Assembly (NCBI GenBank): GCA_963768885.1
Contig: CAVYJN010000008.1
Span: 307,471-371,470 of the forward strand
Origin: DASRIA01 sp963768885
GTDB taxonomy: Bacteria > Actinomycetota > Thermoleophilia > Solirubrobacterales > JBBDJG01
Reading direction: 5' to 3'
Length of the DNA: 64,000 bases
Shown here: one piece after another, positions 35,864 through 45,345 of the stretch
How positions within the stretch are numbered: the stretch's first letter is position 1
Layout of the letters: each line of letters begins with the position of its first letter
The notes under the pieces: model-generated
Database searches by the model: none
Told to the model about the DNA's origin: nothing
What the model saw: only the letters and a program-made list of their open reading frames with translations
Translations under genes and position numbers: made by a program

Positions 35864-36397
35864 ATGGCCGGGCCGATCGACCAGGCGGATTTCCGGAATG
35901 CCTGCGGGCGCTTCGCAACCGGTGTCTGCGTCGTGACCTCGCTCGGGCCCGGCGGGCCGAGCGGGATGACCGCGAACGCGGTCACGTCGCTGTCGCTCGA
36001 ACCGCCCCTGATGATCGTCTGCTTCGCGCGCACCGCGCGCACGCTCGCCGCGGTCGAGCGCTCGCGCCGGTTCGGCGTGCAGTACCTCTCCCACGAACAG
36101 GAGGACGTCGCGGCGCGCTTCGCCTCGAAGCTCCCCGAGGAGCAGAAGTTCGAGGGGATCGCATGGCAGGAGCGGTCGGGCGTTCCCGCGATCGAAGGCT
36201 GTCTCGCATGGCTGGGCTGCGAGCTTCGCGAGCTGATCCCGGGCGGCGACCACCTGGTCGGCCTCGGCGAGGTCGTCGACCTCTGGCATGTCGAGGGCGA
36301 CCCGCTCGTGTTCTTCGACAGCAGCTACTGGAGCCTCACCGCGCGCGAGCCCGCGCCGGCGGACGTGGACCGGGCGCTCGAAGGCCCCGCGGGTTAG
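35864..36397 (+). CDS. Flavin reductase-like FMN-binding protein
   Basis: 177 aa from ATG 35864. FRNACGRFATGVCVVTSLGP, GMTANAVTSLSLEPPLMIVC, RSRRFGVQYLSHEQEDVAAR, PAIEGCLAWLGCELRELIPG and GDHLVGLGEVVDL are the flavin-reductase-like domain in order. Enzymes of this family use NAD(P)H to reduce FMN or FAD, often for a partner monooxygenase. No monooxygenase is adjacent, so the partner is unknown. It may act in general flavin supply in the cytoplasm. Confidence 0.88.
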   Translation: MAGPIDQADFRNACGRFATGVCVVTSLGPGGPSGMTANAVTSLSLEPPLMIVCFARTARTLAAVERSRRFGVQYLSHEQEDVAARFASKLPEEQKFEGIAWQERSGVPAIEGCLAWLGCELRELIPGGDHLVGLGEVVDLWHVEGDPLVFFDSSYWSLTAREPAPADVDRALEGPAG

Positions 36398-36404
36398 GGC
36401 GGCG

Positions 36405-36845
36405 CTAGAACAGCGCGCCCGAGACCTGGGCGGCGCGCAGCGCGAACGCCGCGACCAGCAGGGCCGCGAAGCTCATGATCAGCATCTCGCGGCGCACGAT
36501 CCGCAGGGCGATGGCGCGCTGGTCGCCCGCCGGCAGGCCGCTGAACTCGACTCCCTCGGGCACCTCTCGCTCGGCGGCGCCCGTCCGCATGCCCTCCGCG
36601 ATCAGGTTCACGAGCAGCGGGGCGCTGCCGTACATGTAGTGGATCGCGTCCTTGGGCTCGTGGCCGGCGATCAGCAGGATCGCCCCGAGCAGCACCTGCA
36701 CGACGACCGAGATCTGGGCCGCGCGCAGCACGTACCAGAAGGAGACCGGGGTCCGCCCCAGCGCCGCGGCGGCGACGCCCCACGCTCCGACCACCACGTT
36801 CAGGGCCAGCACGGCGACCCCGACGACCAGGTGAAGCTCAGTCAC
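36405..36845 (-). CDS. Small membrane protein of unknown function, divergent from nuoA
   Basis: 146 aa from ATG 36845. Four hydrophobic helices are visible: LVVGVAVLALNVVVGAWGVA, ISVVVQVLLGAILLIAG, a short one around MYGSAPLLVNLIAEG, and IMSFAALLVAAFALRAA. A hydrophilic loop with REVPEGVEFSGLPAGDQRAI lies before the last. I do not recognise the family. It shares the 127-bp intergenic region and its palindrome with the nuo operon, so co-regulation with respiration is possible. Confidence 0.7.
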   Translation of the reverse strand: MTELHLVVGVAVLALNVVVGAWGVAAAALGRTPVSFWYVLRAAQISVVVQVLLGAILLIAGHEPKDAIHYMYGSAPLLVNLIAEGMRTGAAEREVPEGVEFSGLPAGDQRAIALRIVRREMLIMSFAALLVAAFALRAAQVSGALF

Positions 36846-36887
36846 CGAGGTCCCCGACGAGGCGCAAGATTGAGACGGAAAGCACTA

Positions 36888-36917
36888 TGTAACACATTGT
36901 TACAAAGCTGATATAAC
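36888..36917 (+). promoter_or_regulatory. Palindromic operator overlapping the probable nuo promoter
   Basis: TGTAACACATTGTTACA (36888-36904) has perfect 6-bp arms, TGTAAC/GTTACA. A TATAAC element follows at 36912-36917 and could be the -10 box, so a dimeric regulator bound here would cover the -35 region. nuoA starts 55 nt further on, with GGAGAGG at 36959-36965. The cognate regulator is not known. Confidence 0.5.
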
Positions 36918-36972
36918 TCGATTCCAGTGCGGAATATCGCCCCCCCAGCCCCGCACCTGGAGAGGTAACGAG

Positions 36973-37329
36973 TTGGTCGAGAGCTACCTGCCGGTGCTGG
37001 TGTTCCTGACGCTCGGCACGGTCGTCGGCGTTGCCTTCGCGACGCTCAACCGCGTACTGGGCCCGAGCCGCCCGTCCGCGATCAAGTCCGCGCCCTACGA
37101 GTGCGGCCTGCCCTCCGACGTGCAGCGGGGCTTCCGCTTCGGGATCAGCTTCTACCTGATCGCGATGCTCTTCATCCTGTTCGACATCGAGGTCATCTTC
37201 CTCTACCCGGTGGCGGTGCACCTGAAGGCCGCCGGCACGTTCGTGCTGATCGAGACGCTGATCTTCGTCGCCCTCCTGGGGGTCGCCTTCGTCTGGGTCT
37301 GGCGCCGGGGGGCGCTCGAGTGGAGATAG
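36973..37329 (+). CDS. nuoA: NADH-quinone oxidoreductase subunit A
   Basis: 118 aa from TTG 36973, supported by GGAGAGG 7 nt upstream. Three membrane helices are present, with the family signature SAPYECGLPSDVQRGFRFGI between helices 1 and 2 and FLIEVIFLYP-type residues (ILFDIEVIFLYP) in helix 2. NuoA contributes to the Q-site entrance and the interface of the hydrophilic and membrane arms of complex I. It is the first gene of the operon and overlaps the likely nuoB start. Confidence 0.95.
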   Translation: MVESYLPVLVFLTLGTVVGVAFATLNRVLGPSRPSAIKSAPYECGLPSDVQRGFRFGISFYLIAMLFILFDIEVIFLYPVAVHLKAAGTFVLIETLIFVALLGVAFVWVWRRGALEWR

Positions 37330-37985
37330 AGAGGAGCAAGGTCGCCCCGCGTCCCGCGGGGCTCCCATCGACCGAGGGTTCGCACGATCTGCTGGCCCGG
37401 CAGCACAGCGCGAGCGAGATGCTGCGGGGCATCGACCTCTCCGGGAAGGACCTCGACACCTACGTCGAGCAGCGGGTCCTCACGACGACGCTCGACAAGG
37501 CGCTCAACTGGGCGCGCTCGAACGCGCTCTTCCCCGCCACCTTCGGTCTTGCCTGCTGCGCGATCGAGATGATGTCGATCGTCACCGCGCGCTACGACAG
37601 CGCCCGTTTCGGGGCGGAGGTGTTCCGCGCCTCGCCCCGCCAGGCCGACATGCTGATCCTGAGCGGGAGGGTCTCCATCAAGATGGCCCCCGTCGTGCGG
37701 CGCATCTACGACCAGATGCTCGAGCCGAAATGGGTGATCGCGATGGGAGCGTGCTCGTCGAGCGCCGGCGTCTTCAACAACTACGCGCTCGTGCAGGGAG
37801 CGGACAAGTTCATGCCCGTGGACGTCCACGTGCCGGGCTGCCCGCCGCGCCCCGAGGCCCTGCTGCACGGCATCCTGAAGCTCCAGGCGAAGATCAAGGG
37901 CGACCCGACGCTCGGCTGGCGCGAGCGCTACCGGGCCGAGGGCACGGAGGAGCTCGGCGACGGCCTCGCGGTCGGCAGGGAGTGA
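37320..37985 (+). CDS. nuoB: NADH-quinone oxidoreductase subunit B
   Basis: About 221 aa from GTG 37320, which overlaps the nuoA end by 10 nt. The Fe-S cluster N2 ligands are in FGLACCAIEMM (two adjacent Cys), MGACSSSAGVFNN and VPGCPPRPEALLHG. NuoB holds the terminal 4Fe-4S cluster that passes electrons to quinone. The N-terminal 50 residues are longer than usual and less conserved, so an internal start is possible. Confidence 0.95.
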   Translation: MEIERSKVAPRPAGLPSTEGSHDLLARQHSASEMLRGIDLSGKDLDTYVEQRVLTTTLDKALNWARSNALFPATFGLACCAIEMMSIVTARYDSARFGAEVFRASPRQADMLILSGRVSIKMAPVVRRIYDQMLEPKWVIAMGACSSSAGVFNNYALVQGADKFMPVDVHVPGCPPRPEALLHGILKLQAKIKGDPTLGWRERYRAEGTEELGDGLAVGRE

Positions 37986-37995
37986 CTTCCCGGCC

Positions 37996-38526
37996 GTGCC
38001 CGACGCAACCGGACTGGAGCTGATCGCACACGACCTGGGCGCGCAGGTGCCGGGCTCGGTGGCCGGCACCGAGCACCGCCACGGCATCGCGACGCTGATC
38101 GTGGAGCCCGGCGCGGTGCTCCGGGCGCTGACCTGGCTGCGCGAGACGCCCAACCAGAACTACCACTTCCTCGCGAGCGTGCACGGCTGCGACTACCTGC
38201 CCCGCGAGCCACGCTTCGGGATCCACTACGAGCTGCTCAACATGGAGCGCGTCGAGCGCCTGCACGTGAAGGCGGAGCTCGCCGACCCCGGGATGCCGGA
38301 GTTGCCCGAGATCGAGTCCGTCGTCGGGCTGTTCCCGACCGCGGCGTTCCAGGAGCGCGAGATATACGACATGTTCGGAGTGCGGTTCCGCGGCCACCCC
38401 GACCTGCGCCGCATCCTGATGCCCGAGGAGTACGAGGGGTTCCCGCAGCGCCGCGACTTCCCGATCGGGGGCGAGCCCGTCCTGTTCACGCACAACGAGC
38501 ACGGCACCCCGAGGTGGTACGAGTGA
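37996..38526 (+). CDS. nuoC: NADH-quinone oxidoreductase subunit C
   Basis: 176 aa from GTG 37996. YHFLASVHGCDYLPREPRFG and the signature EREIYDMFGVRFRGHPDLRR followed by GFPQRRDFPIGGEP identify the 30-kDa subunit of the hydrophilic arm. It is separate from NuoD here, unlike the fused NuoCD of enterobacteria. The stop overlaps the nuoD GTG (GTGA). Confidence 0.95.
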   Translation: MPDATGLELIAHDLGAQVPGSVAGTEHRHGIATLIVEPGAVLRALTWLRETPNQNYHFLASVHGCDYLPREPRFGIHYELLNMERVERLHVKAELADPGMPELPEIESVVGLFPTAAFQEREIYDMFGVRFRGHPDLRRILMPEEYEGFPQRRDFPIGGEPVLFTHNEHGTPRWYE

Positions 38527-39770
38527 GCGAGCCGGCGGGAAGCGTGCGCGAGCTGGCCGTCGGGGTCACCGCCGCGCCCTCCAACGGCGCCGCCGAGGCC
38601 ACCGAGGAGGAGCTGCTCACGATCAACTTCGGGCCGCACCATCCCGCCACGCACGGGGTGCTGCGCCTGCTCGTGACGCTCCGCGGGGAAGAGGTCCTGG
38701 AGGCCCACCCCTACGTCGGGTACGTGCACACGGGCATCGAGAAGACCTGCGAGGACAAGGCCTACTGGAAGGTGATCCCGCTCGTCGAGCGGATGGACTA
38801 CCTCGCGTACTACTTCAACGCGATGGCATTCTGCATGTCGGTCGAGCGCCTGCTCGACGAGACGGTCCCCGAGCGCGGCCAGTACCTGCGCGTGATCCAC
38901 TGCGAGCTGAACCGGATCCACTCGCACCTCGTCTGGCTCGGCACGACCGCGCTCGACCTCGGCGCGATCTCGATCTTCTGGTACTGCTTCCGCGAGCGCG
39001 ACAAGATCCTCGACCTGTTCGAGTACTCGTCGGGGCAGCGCATGCACACGCGCTACATCCAGGTCGGCGGGGTGTTCGAGGACATCCCCGCGGGGTGGGC
39101 GGAGAAGACGCTGCGCTTCACCGAGGACATGGAGGAGCGCGTCGGCCAGTACGAGGCGATCCTCGACCGCAACGAGATCTTCCTGCAGCGCACGAAGGAC
39201 GTCGGCATCGTGAGCGAGGAGCGCCTGCTCGACCTCGGCGTGACCGGGCCGCTCCTGCGCGCCGCCGGGAACCCGTGGGACCTGCGCAAGGCGGCTCCCT
39301 ACTCCTCCTACGAGAAGTTCGACTTCAAGGTCCCGATCGGCACGGTCGGGGACTGCTACGACCGCTACCGCGTGCGGGTCGCCGAGATCCGCGAGTCCTG
39401 CAAGATCATCCGGCAGGCGATCGAGGGACTTCCCGAAGGCCCGCACATCACCACCAACCGCAAGGTCGCGCTGCCGCCCCGCCACGAGCTCGCGACCTCG
39501 ATGGAGGCGCTGATCCACCACTTCAAGCTCGTCACCGAGGGCTTCCGTGTGCCCCCGGGGGAGGCTTACGTGCCGCTCGAGAGCCCGCGCGGCGAGATGG
39601 GCTGCTTCGTGCTGGCCGACGGGTCCGCGAAGCCCGCGCGCGTGCACATGCGCGACCCGTCGTTCGTGAACCTCCAGGCCCTGCGCGAGATGGTCGTCGG
39701 CGGCTACATCGCCGACATGATCACGAACCTCGCCATGCTCGACCCGATCCTGGGAGGCATCGACCGATGA
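38523..39770 (+). CDS. nuoD: NADH-quinone oxidoreductase subunit D
   Basis: 415 aa from GTG 38523. LTINFGPHHPATHGVLRLLV, HTGIEKTCEDKAYWKVIPL, CELNRIHSHLVWLGTTALDL and the C-terminal GGYIADMITNLAMLDPILGG are the 49-kDa-subunit landmarks. The His and Tyr of the quinone site lie in the GPHHPATHG loop and the region after it. An N-terminal 30-residue low-complexity extension precedes the core. It overlaps nuoE by ATGA. Confidence 0.96.
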   Translation: MSEPAGSVRELAVGVTAAPSNGAAEATEEELLTINFGPHHPATHGVLRLLVTLRGEEVLEAHPYVGYVHTGIEKTCEDKAYWKVIPLVERMDYLAYYFNAMAFCMSVERLLDETVPERGQYLRVIHCELNRIHSHLVWLGTTALDLGAISIFWYCFRERDKILDLFEYSSGQRMHTRYIQVGGVFEDIPAGWAEKTLRFTEDMEERVGQYEAILDRNEIFLQRTKDVGIVSEERLLDLGVTGPLLRAAGNPWDLRKAAPYSSYEKFDFKVPIGTVGDCYDRYRVRVAEIRESCKIIRQAIEGLPEGPHITTNRKVALPPRHELATSMEALIHHFKLVTEGFRVPPGEAYVPLESPRGEMGCFVLADGSAKPARVHMRDPSFVNLQALREMVVGGYIADMITNLAMLDPILGGIDR

Positions 39771-40414
39771 GCAAGTTCGACCACCTCCGCGGGGTCCCCG
39801 GGTCGCGCAACAGGCTCGCCGCCCAGGTGTGGGAAGGGGCGCGCGTGGGCGCCGACCCCGCCGAGGTCCCCGAGCCGAGCGACGTGCGCGTGCCGCAGGA
39901 CCTGCGGGCGACGATCGAGCACCACATGTCGAACTATCCGGACCACCGGTCGGCCGTCCTGCCCGCCCTGCGCGCGGCGCAGGACCTGCACGGCTGGCTC
40001 TCGCCCGAGGCGATCGTCCAGGTCGCCGCGGTGATGCGGGTGAGCCCGTCCTACCTCGAGTCGATCGCGACCTTCTACGACATGCTCGAGCTGGAGCCGG
40101 TGGGTCGCCACACGATCTACATGTGCACGAACATCTCGTGCCAGCTGCGCGGCGCACAGTCGGTGCTGAAGGCGATGTCGGAGGCGACCGGCGCGCCGGT
40201 CGGCGGCTCGAGCCCGGACGGCCGGTTCCACCTGCGCTCGTTCGAGTGCCTCGGCGCGTGCGACATGGCCCCGATGGCGTCGATCGAGGGCCACTACCGG
40301 GGTCCGCTGACGCCCGCGGACGCCGCCACGATCGCCGAGCGGCTGCGGGCGGGCGACGCCGCGGCGGACCTGCTGCCCGAGAAGCGCAAGCCGCCCGTCG
40401 GAGGCTGGCGGTGA
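39767..40414 (+). CDS. nuoE: NADH-quinone oxidoreductase subunit E
   Basis: 215 aa from ATG 39767. The 2Fe-2S cluster N1a ligands are in YMCTNISCQLRGAQ and FECLGACDMAPM, at the spacing expected for the 24-kDa subunit. The helical N-terminal part (HRSAVLPALRAAQDLHGWLS, ESIATFYDMLELEP) is also typical. It works with NuoF and NuoG in the NADH-dehydrogenase module. The stop overlaps the nuoF GTG by 4 nt. Confidence 0.95.
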   Translation: MSKFDHLRGVPGSRNRLAAQVWEGARVGADPAEVPEPSDVRVPQDLRATIEHHMSNYPDHRSAVLPALRAAQDLHGWLSPEAIVQVAAVMRVSPSYLESIATFYDMLELEPVGRHTIYMCTNISCQLRGAQSVLKAMSEATGAPVGGSSPDGRFHLRSFECLGACDMAPMASIEGHYRGPLTPADAATIAERLRAGDAAADLLPEKRKPPVGGWR

Positions 40415-41759
40415 GCGACGTGCAGATCCTCTTCAAGCACGCCGACGTGCCGGAGCTGAACCGGATCGCGACCTACGAGCGCGTCGGGGGCTACACGGGG
40501 CTGCGCAAGGCGTTCACCGAGATGACCGCCGACCAGGTGCTGAAGGAACTGGAGTCGAGCGGCCTCCGCGGTCGCGGCGGCGCCGGGTTCTCGATGGGGA
40601 AGAAGGCCAGCTTCCTGCCGCACGGCGAGATCGAGAAGTACCTGTGCTGCAACGCGGACGAGTCCGAGCCGGGCACCTTCAAGGACCGCGACCTGATGCA
40701 CCACAACCCCCACCAGCTGATCGAGGGCATCCTGATCGGCGCCTACGCGGCCGGCGCGACCCACGCCTTCATCTACATCCGCGGCGAGTACGAGGAGGAG
40801 GCCGACATCCTCGATGCCGCGGTCACGGAGGCATACGCGCGCGGCTACGTGGGGGACGACGTCCTCGGGTCCGGGTTCGGCTGCTCCCTGGTCGTCCATC
40901 GCGGCGCCGGGGCCTACATCTGCGGCGAGGAGACGGCGCTGCTCGACTCGCTCGAGGGCAAGCGCGGAAACCCTCGGCTGAAGCCGCCGTTCCCCGCCAA
41001 CCAGGGCCTCTACCAGGGCCCGACGTTGATCAACAACGTCGAGACGCTCTCGAACGTCCCGCACATCATCGCGAACGGGTCCGAGTGGTACCGCCGGTTC
41101 GGCACCGAGCGCTCGCCCGGCACGAAGGTCGTGTCGGTGTCGGGCTGCGTCCAGCGGCCGGGCAACTACGAGGTCGAGCTGGGCGTCCCCGCGCGGGACA
41201 TCGTCCACGGCCTCGCGGGCGGGCCTCCGGAGGGGCGGCGCGTGAAGGCATGGTTCCCGGGCGGCTCATCGGCCCCGGTCCTGACCGAGGCCGACCTCGA
41301 CCTGCCCTACGACTTCGAGCACATGGCCGAGGCCGGCTCGATGCTCGGCTCGGGCGCGATCATCGTGATCGACGACTCCGTGCCGATCGTCTCGGTCGCC
41401 CTACGCCTGGCCGAGTTCTACCGGCACGAATCGTGCGGCAAGTGCGTGCCGTGCCGCGAGGGCACCAACTGGACGGTGAAGATGCTCGAGCGCATCGACC
41501 GCGGCGAGGCGACGCCCATGGACCTCGACGTGATGGCCGACGTGCAGCACAACATCATCGGCAACTGCCTCTGCGTGCTGGGCGACTCGATGGCGATGCC
41601 CGTGGGATCGATGATCGCGAAGTTCCGGGAAGAGTTCGAGCGCACATAGAGGCCGCGCGTCTGCAAGCAGACGCGCGGGTGGACGGCGGGACGGGCACTC
41701 CGATCTCCATCTCCGACGACGTCGGGCTTGCCGTGCCCGCAGCGGACGAGGCCGCCTGA
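40411..41759 (+). CDS. nuoF: NADH-quinone oxidoreductase subunit F (frame break near the C-terminus)
   Basis: Starts at GTG 40411. FMN/NADH-binding features are SSGLRGRGGAGFSMGKKASF, YLCCNADESEPGTFKDRDLM and GAGAYICGEETALLDSLEGK; the N3 cluster ligands are ESCGKCVPCREGTNW plus a distal Cys in NIIGNCLCVLGDS. The uncorrected frame ends abruptly at 41649 after FREEFERT. One missing base at about 41641 would continue as HIEAARLQADARVDGG to a TGA at 41757-41759 that overlaps the nuoG ATG. This is the usual coupling in this operon, so I take the longer span. Confidence 0.93.
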
Positions 41760-44332
41760 TGCCCGACCGCGGCTGGATCACGTTCACGATCGACGGCCGC
41801 GAGGTGCGCGCGCCCGAGGGCGAATGGCTGGTGGACGCGGCCAAGCGCGGGGACGTCGAGATCCCGTTCTTCTGCTACGAGCGCAAGCTCGGCGCGCCGG
41901 TCGGCGCATGCCGCATGTGCATGGTCGAGGTGGAGGGCATTCCCAAGCTCCAGACCTCCTGCTCCACCCCGGTCAAGGACGGCATGGTCGTCTACACGCA
42001 GACCGACCGCGTGAAGCACGCGCAGAACGCCGTCGTCGAGTTCCTGCTCGTCAACCACCCGCTCGACTGCCCGGTGTGCGACAAGGGCGGCGAGTGCCCG
42101 CTCCAGGACATCTCCTACGGATGGGGCCCGGGTCGCAGCCGCTTCGTCGACGACAAGCGCAACTTCCCGAAGCCGATCGCGCTCTCGCCGCTGATCGCGA
42201 TCGACCGCGAGCGCTGCATCCTCTGCTACCGCTGCGTGCGCTTCTCGCAGGAGGTCGCCGAGGACGAGCAGCTCGCATTCCTCGAACGCGGGGACCACAC
42301 CTTCGTCGGCACCTTCGACGGCCGCCCCTACGAGGCGCCGTTCTCGGGCAACGTGGTCGACCTCTGCCCGGTCGGGGCGCTCACGAACACGTCGTACCGC
42401 TTCAGGGCGCGCCCCTGGGACATCGAGGGAGCGGGAACGCTCTGCACGCTCTGCCCGAGCCAGTGCAACGTCGAGCTGACCATCCGCGACGAGCGCGTCG
42501 AGCGCGTCGAGCCGCGCGACAACGAGGCGGTCGACGACGGCTGGCTGTGCGACAAGGGCCGCTGGGGATACCAGTCGACGCGTCCCGAGCAGCGGGTGCT
42601 CGAGCCGCTCGTGCGCGACGGCGGGCACCTGCGCCCGGCGACGTGGGAGCGCGCGCTGGAGGCGGCGGCCGCGGGGCTCGCGCGTGCCGGGTCCGAGAGC
42701 GCCGCGGTGATCGCGGGTCAGACGACCAACGAGGAGGGCTGGCTGCTCCAGCGCCTCTTCCGGGAGGGCCTCGGCTCGCCGCACGTCGACGCGCGCGCCG
42801 GCGGCGCGCTCGCGCCGTCGGTCGCGCGCAGGCTCTCGCACCCCGACCTCGCCGCGGCGATCGGCGACGTCGACCGCGCCTCGGCGGTGCTCGTCGTCGA
42901 GACGGACCCGCGCGAGGAGGCCCCGATCTTCGATCTGCGCCTGCGCAAGGCCGTGCGGCGCTTCGGGACCCGGCTCGTGGTCGCCTCCAGCGCTCCCACG
43001 GCGCTCGACGGCGGCGCCTCGGAGGTCTTGCGGTTCGCGCCGGGCGCCGCCGAGTCGCTCCTGCGCGCGCTCCAGAAGGCGCTGCTGGAAGCCGAGCAGC
43101 CGACCAACGGCAACGGCGGCGCCGGCGAGGAGGAATCCGCTCCCTCGGGGCACTCCGGGCTCGCCGGGTTCCTCGCCGATCATCCGCTCGAGCGCCTCGC
43201 CGAGACCGCCGAGGTGGACGCCAACGACCTGCGCGACATCGCCGCCCTCCTGACGGGGGCCGACAACGTGGTGGTCCTCTGGGGAGAGCGCGTCGGCTGG
43301 GGCGAGCGCGGCGCGGGCGCACTCGATGCGCTCGCCGACCTCGGGCTCGTGCTCGGCCTCGACGCCGCCGACGGCTCGGGCCTGATCGAGGTTCCGGCCG
43401 GCACCAACGGCCGCGGGCTGCGCGAGGTCGGCTGCGTCGCGGGCATCGGCCCCGGCCTCGCCGACGCGCCGGCCGGCCTCACCGCGTCGCGGGCCCGCGA
43501 CGCCGCCCTCGGGTCCGGGAGCGTCAAGGCCTTCTACCTGGTGAACAGCGACCCGCTGCGCGAGCTTCGCGGCCGCGAGCAGTGGGACGAGGCGCTGCAG
43601 CAGGCCGGGTTCGTCGTGGCGCACCAGCAGTTCCTCGGCGCGGCGGCCGAGCGCCACGCCGACGTCGTCTTCCCGGCGGAGTCCTACGCGGAGAAGGAGG
43701 GCACGATCACCCATCCCGACGGCCGCCTCCAGCGGCTGCGCCCGGCGATCGGGCACCCCGGCGCGGTGCGCGCGGAGTGGCAGGTGATCGCGGACGTGGC
43801 CGGGCGGCTCGGCGTCGACGTGCGCCGCTCGGTGAGCGCGGCCGCCGTGCTCACCCAGCTCGCCGAGGACGTGCCTTTCTACGCCGGCATCACGATGGAC
43901 GAGATCGGCGGCCGCGGCGTGCGCTGGCAGGAGCGCGAGCCCGGCGCGGACGCCGCGCGTCAGGCCTTCGGCGAGCCGGGCTTCGGACCCGCGGCGGAGC
44001 CCCCCGCGCCCCTCGCCGCGGCCGACGGAGCGCTGCGCCTCGCGACCCGCGCGGGGCTCTGGGCCTCGTGGGTGACCGACCGCTCCCCGTCGCTGCACCA
44101 CCTCGTCGCCGCCCAGCAGCTCGAGCTCAGCCCGCTCGACGCCGAGCGCCTCGCCGTCGAGTCCGGCGATCGGGTCGAGGTGCGCTCCAACGGTCACGCG
44201 GTGAAAGCGCGCGTGCAGATCCGGGCGGGAGCCAAGCGCGGCACCGCGACGCTCGTCGAGGGCACGAGCGAGGAGAACGCGACCGTGCTCCAGGACGGAG
44301 CGCCGGTACTGGTGGAAGTCGCCCCCAAGTGA
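41759..44332 (+). CDS. nuoG: NADH-quinone oxidoreductase subunit G
   Basis: 857 aa from ATG 41759. Clusters in order: 2Fe-2S N1b (FFCYERKLGAPVGACRMCMV with a later Cys in TSCSTP), the His-ligated N5 (HPLDCPVCDKGGECPLQD), N4 (ERCILCYRCVRF and VVDLCPVGALT) and the N7-type site (GTLCTLCPSQCNVEL with WLCDKGR). A molybdopterin-oxidoreductase-like domain without an evident cofactor site follows, with a Gly-Asn-rich loop near residue 445. It carries electrons from NuoF toward NuoI. Confidence 0.95.
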   Translation: MPDRGWITFTIDGREVRAPEGEWLVDAAKRGDVEIPFFCYERKLGAPVGACRMCMVEVEGIPKLQTSCSTPVKDGMVVYTQTDRVKHAQNAVVEFLLVNHPLDCPVCDKGGECPLQDISYGWGPGRSRFVDDKRNFPKPIALSPLIAIDRERCILCYRCVRFSQEVAEDEQLAFLERGDHTFVGTFDGRPYEAPFSGNVVDLCPVGALTNTSYRFRARPWDIEGAGTLCTLCPSQCNVELTIRDERVERVEPRDNEAVDDGWLCDKGRWGYQSTRPEQRVLEPLVRDGGHLRPATWERALEAAAAGLARAGSESAAVIAGQTTNEEGWLLQRLFREGLGSPHVDARAGGALAPSVARRLSHPDLAAAIGDVDRASAVLVVETDPREEAPIFDLRLRKAVRRFGTRLVVASSAPTALDGGASEVLRFAPGAAESLLRALQKALLEAEQPTNGNGGAGEEESAPSGHSGLAGFLADHPLERLAETAEVDANDLRDIAALLTGADNVVVLWGERVGWGERGAGALDALADLGLVLGLDAADGSGLIEVPAGTNGRGLREVGCVAGIGPGLADAPAGLTASRARDAALGSGSVKAFYLVNSDPLRELRGREQWDEALQQAGFVVAHQQFLGAAAERHADVVFPAESYAEKEGTITHPDGRLQRLRPAIGHPGAVRAEWQVIADVAGRLGVDVRRSVSAAAVLTQLAEDVPFYAGITMDEIGGRGVRWQEREPGADAARQAFGEPGFGPAAEPPAPLAAADGALRLATRAGLWASWVTDRSPSLHHLVAAQQLELSPLDAERLAVESGDRVEVRSNGHAVKARVQIRAGAKRGTATLVEGTSEENATVLQDGAPVLVEVAPK

Positions 44333-45339
44333 TGGTCCTCGCCGACACGACCTTCGTCGAGACCACCGGCGTCTGGATCATCAAGTCGATCGTGATCTTC
44401 GCGTTCGTGATGGGCGTCGTGCCGATGCTCCTCCTGCTCGAGCGCAAGCTGCTCGGCCGCTTCCAGAACCGCTACGGGCCCAACCGGGTCGGCCCATACG
44501 GCCTGCTTCAGCCGCTCGCCGACGTCGTGAAGCTGATCTCGAAGGAGCAGTTCTACCCCTCGACCGGCGTCCCCCGCCTGATGGCGATCGCGCCGGCGAT
44601 CATGATCATCACGGCGCTCGCGTCGATCGCGATCATCCCCTTCGGCGACGTCGAGAGCGGCTTCGGCTCGAAGTTCGGCCTCTACGGGATCGACGTGAAC
44701 ATCGGCATCCTGTACGCGTTCGCGTTCGGGTCGCTGGCGTTCTACGGCCTCGTGCTCGGCGGCTGGGCCTCGGGGTCGAAGTACTCGTTCCTCGGCGCGA
44801 TGCGCTCGGCCGCGCAGCTGATCAGCTACGAGGTCTCGCTCGGCCTGTCCCTGATCGGCGTGGTGATGATGGCCGGCTCGCTGTCCCTGGTGGACATCGT
44901 CAAGGCGCAGGACACCGTCTGGTACGTGATCCCGCAGTTCGTCGGCTTCCTGATCTTCACGGTCGCGGGCTTCGCCGAGACCAACCGGCCTCCGTTCGAC
45001 CTGCCCGAGGCGGACGCCGAGCTCGTCGCCGGCTACAACACCGAGTTCGGCGGCATGCGGTTCGGGTCTTTCTTCATGGCCGAGTACATCAACATGATCG
45101 TGATCGCCGGCCTCGGCGCCGCGATGTTCTTCGGCGGCTGGATGGGCCCCGGGCCGAGCGGCCTCGACCCGCTCTGGATGGTCCTGAAGATGCTCGCGAT
45201 CGTCGTGTTCTTCATCTGGATCCGGGCGACCATGCCCCGGCTTCGCTACGACCAGCTGATGAGCTTCGGCTGGAAGATCCTGCTGCCGCTCGCCACGCTC
45301 AACCTGCTGGTGACCGCCGTCCTCGTCTCGACTACATGA
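44332..45339 (+). CDS. nuoH: NADH-quinone oxidoreductase subunit H
   Basis: 335 aa from ATG 44332, overlapping the nuoG stop (TGATG). Eight membrane helices. LLERKLLGRFQNRYGPNRVG and the charged loop AGFAETNRPPFDLPEADAEL with GYNTEFGGMRFGSFFMAEY are the ND1 signatures. The Glu and Asp residues of this loop line the quinone chamber and begin the proton path. It couples quinone reduction to the membrane arm. Confidence 0.96.
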   Translation: MVLADTTFVETTGVWIIKSIVIFAFVMGVVPMLLLLERKLLGRFQNRYGPNRVGPYGLLQPLADVVKLISKEQFYPSTGVPRLMAIAPAIMIITALASIAIIPFGDVESGFGSKFGLYGIDVNIGILYAFAFGSLAFYGLVLGGWASGSKYSFLGAMRSAAQLISYEVSLGLSLIGVVMMAGSLSLVDIVKAQDTVWYVIPQFVGFLIFTVAGFAETNRPPFDLPEADAELVAGYNTEFGGMRFGSFFMAEYINMIVIAGLGAAMFFGGWMGPGPSGLDPLWMVLKMLAIVVFFIWIRATMPRLRYDQLMSFGWKILLPLATLNLLVTAVLVSTT

Positions 45340-45345
45340 GGTGCA

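Noticed and set aside
41653..41679. Strong hairpin (CCGCGCGTCTGC/GCAGACGCGCGG) and a 26-codon ORF between nuoF and nuoG
   Set aside because: Both are explained by a single missing base near 41641: the stretch is then the natural nuoF C-terminus, with a stop overlapping the nuoG start.
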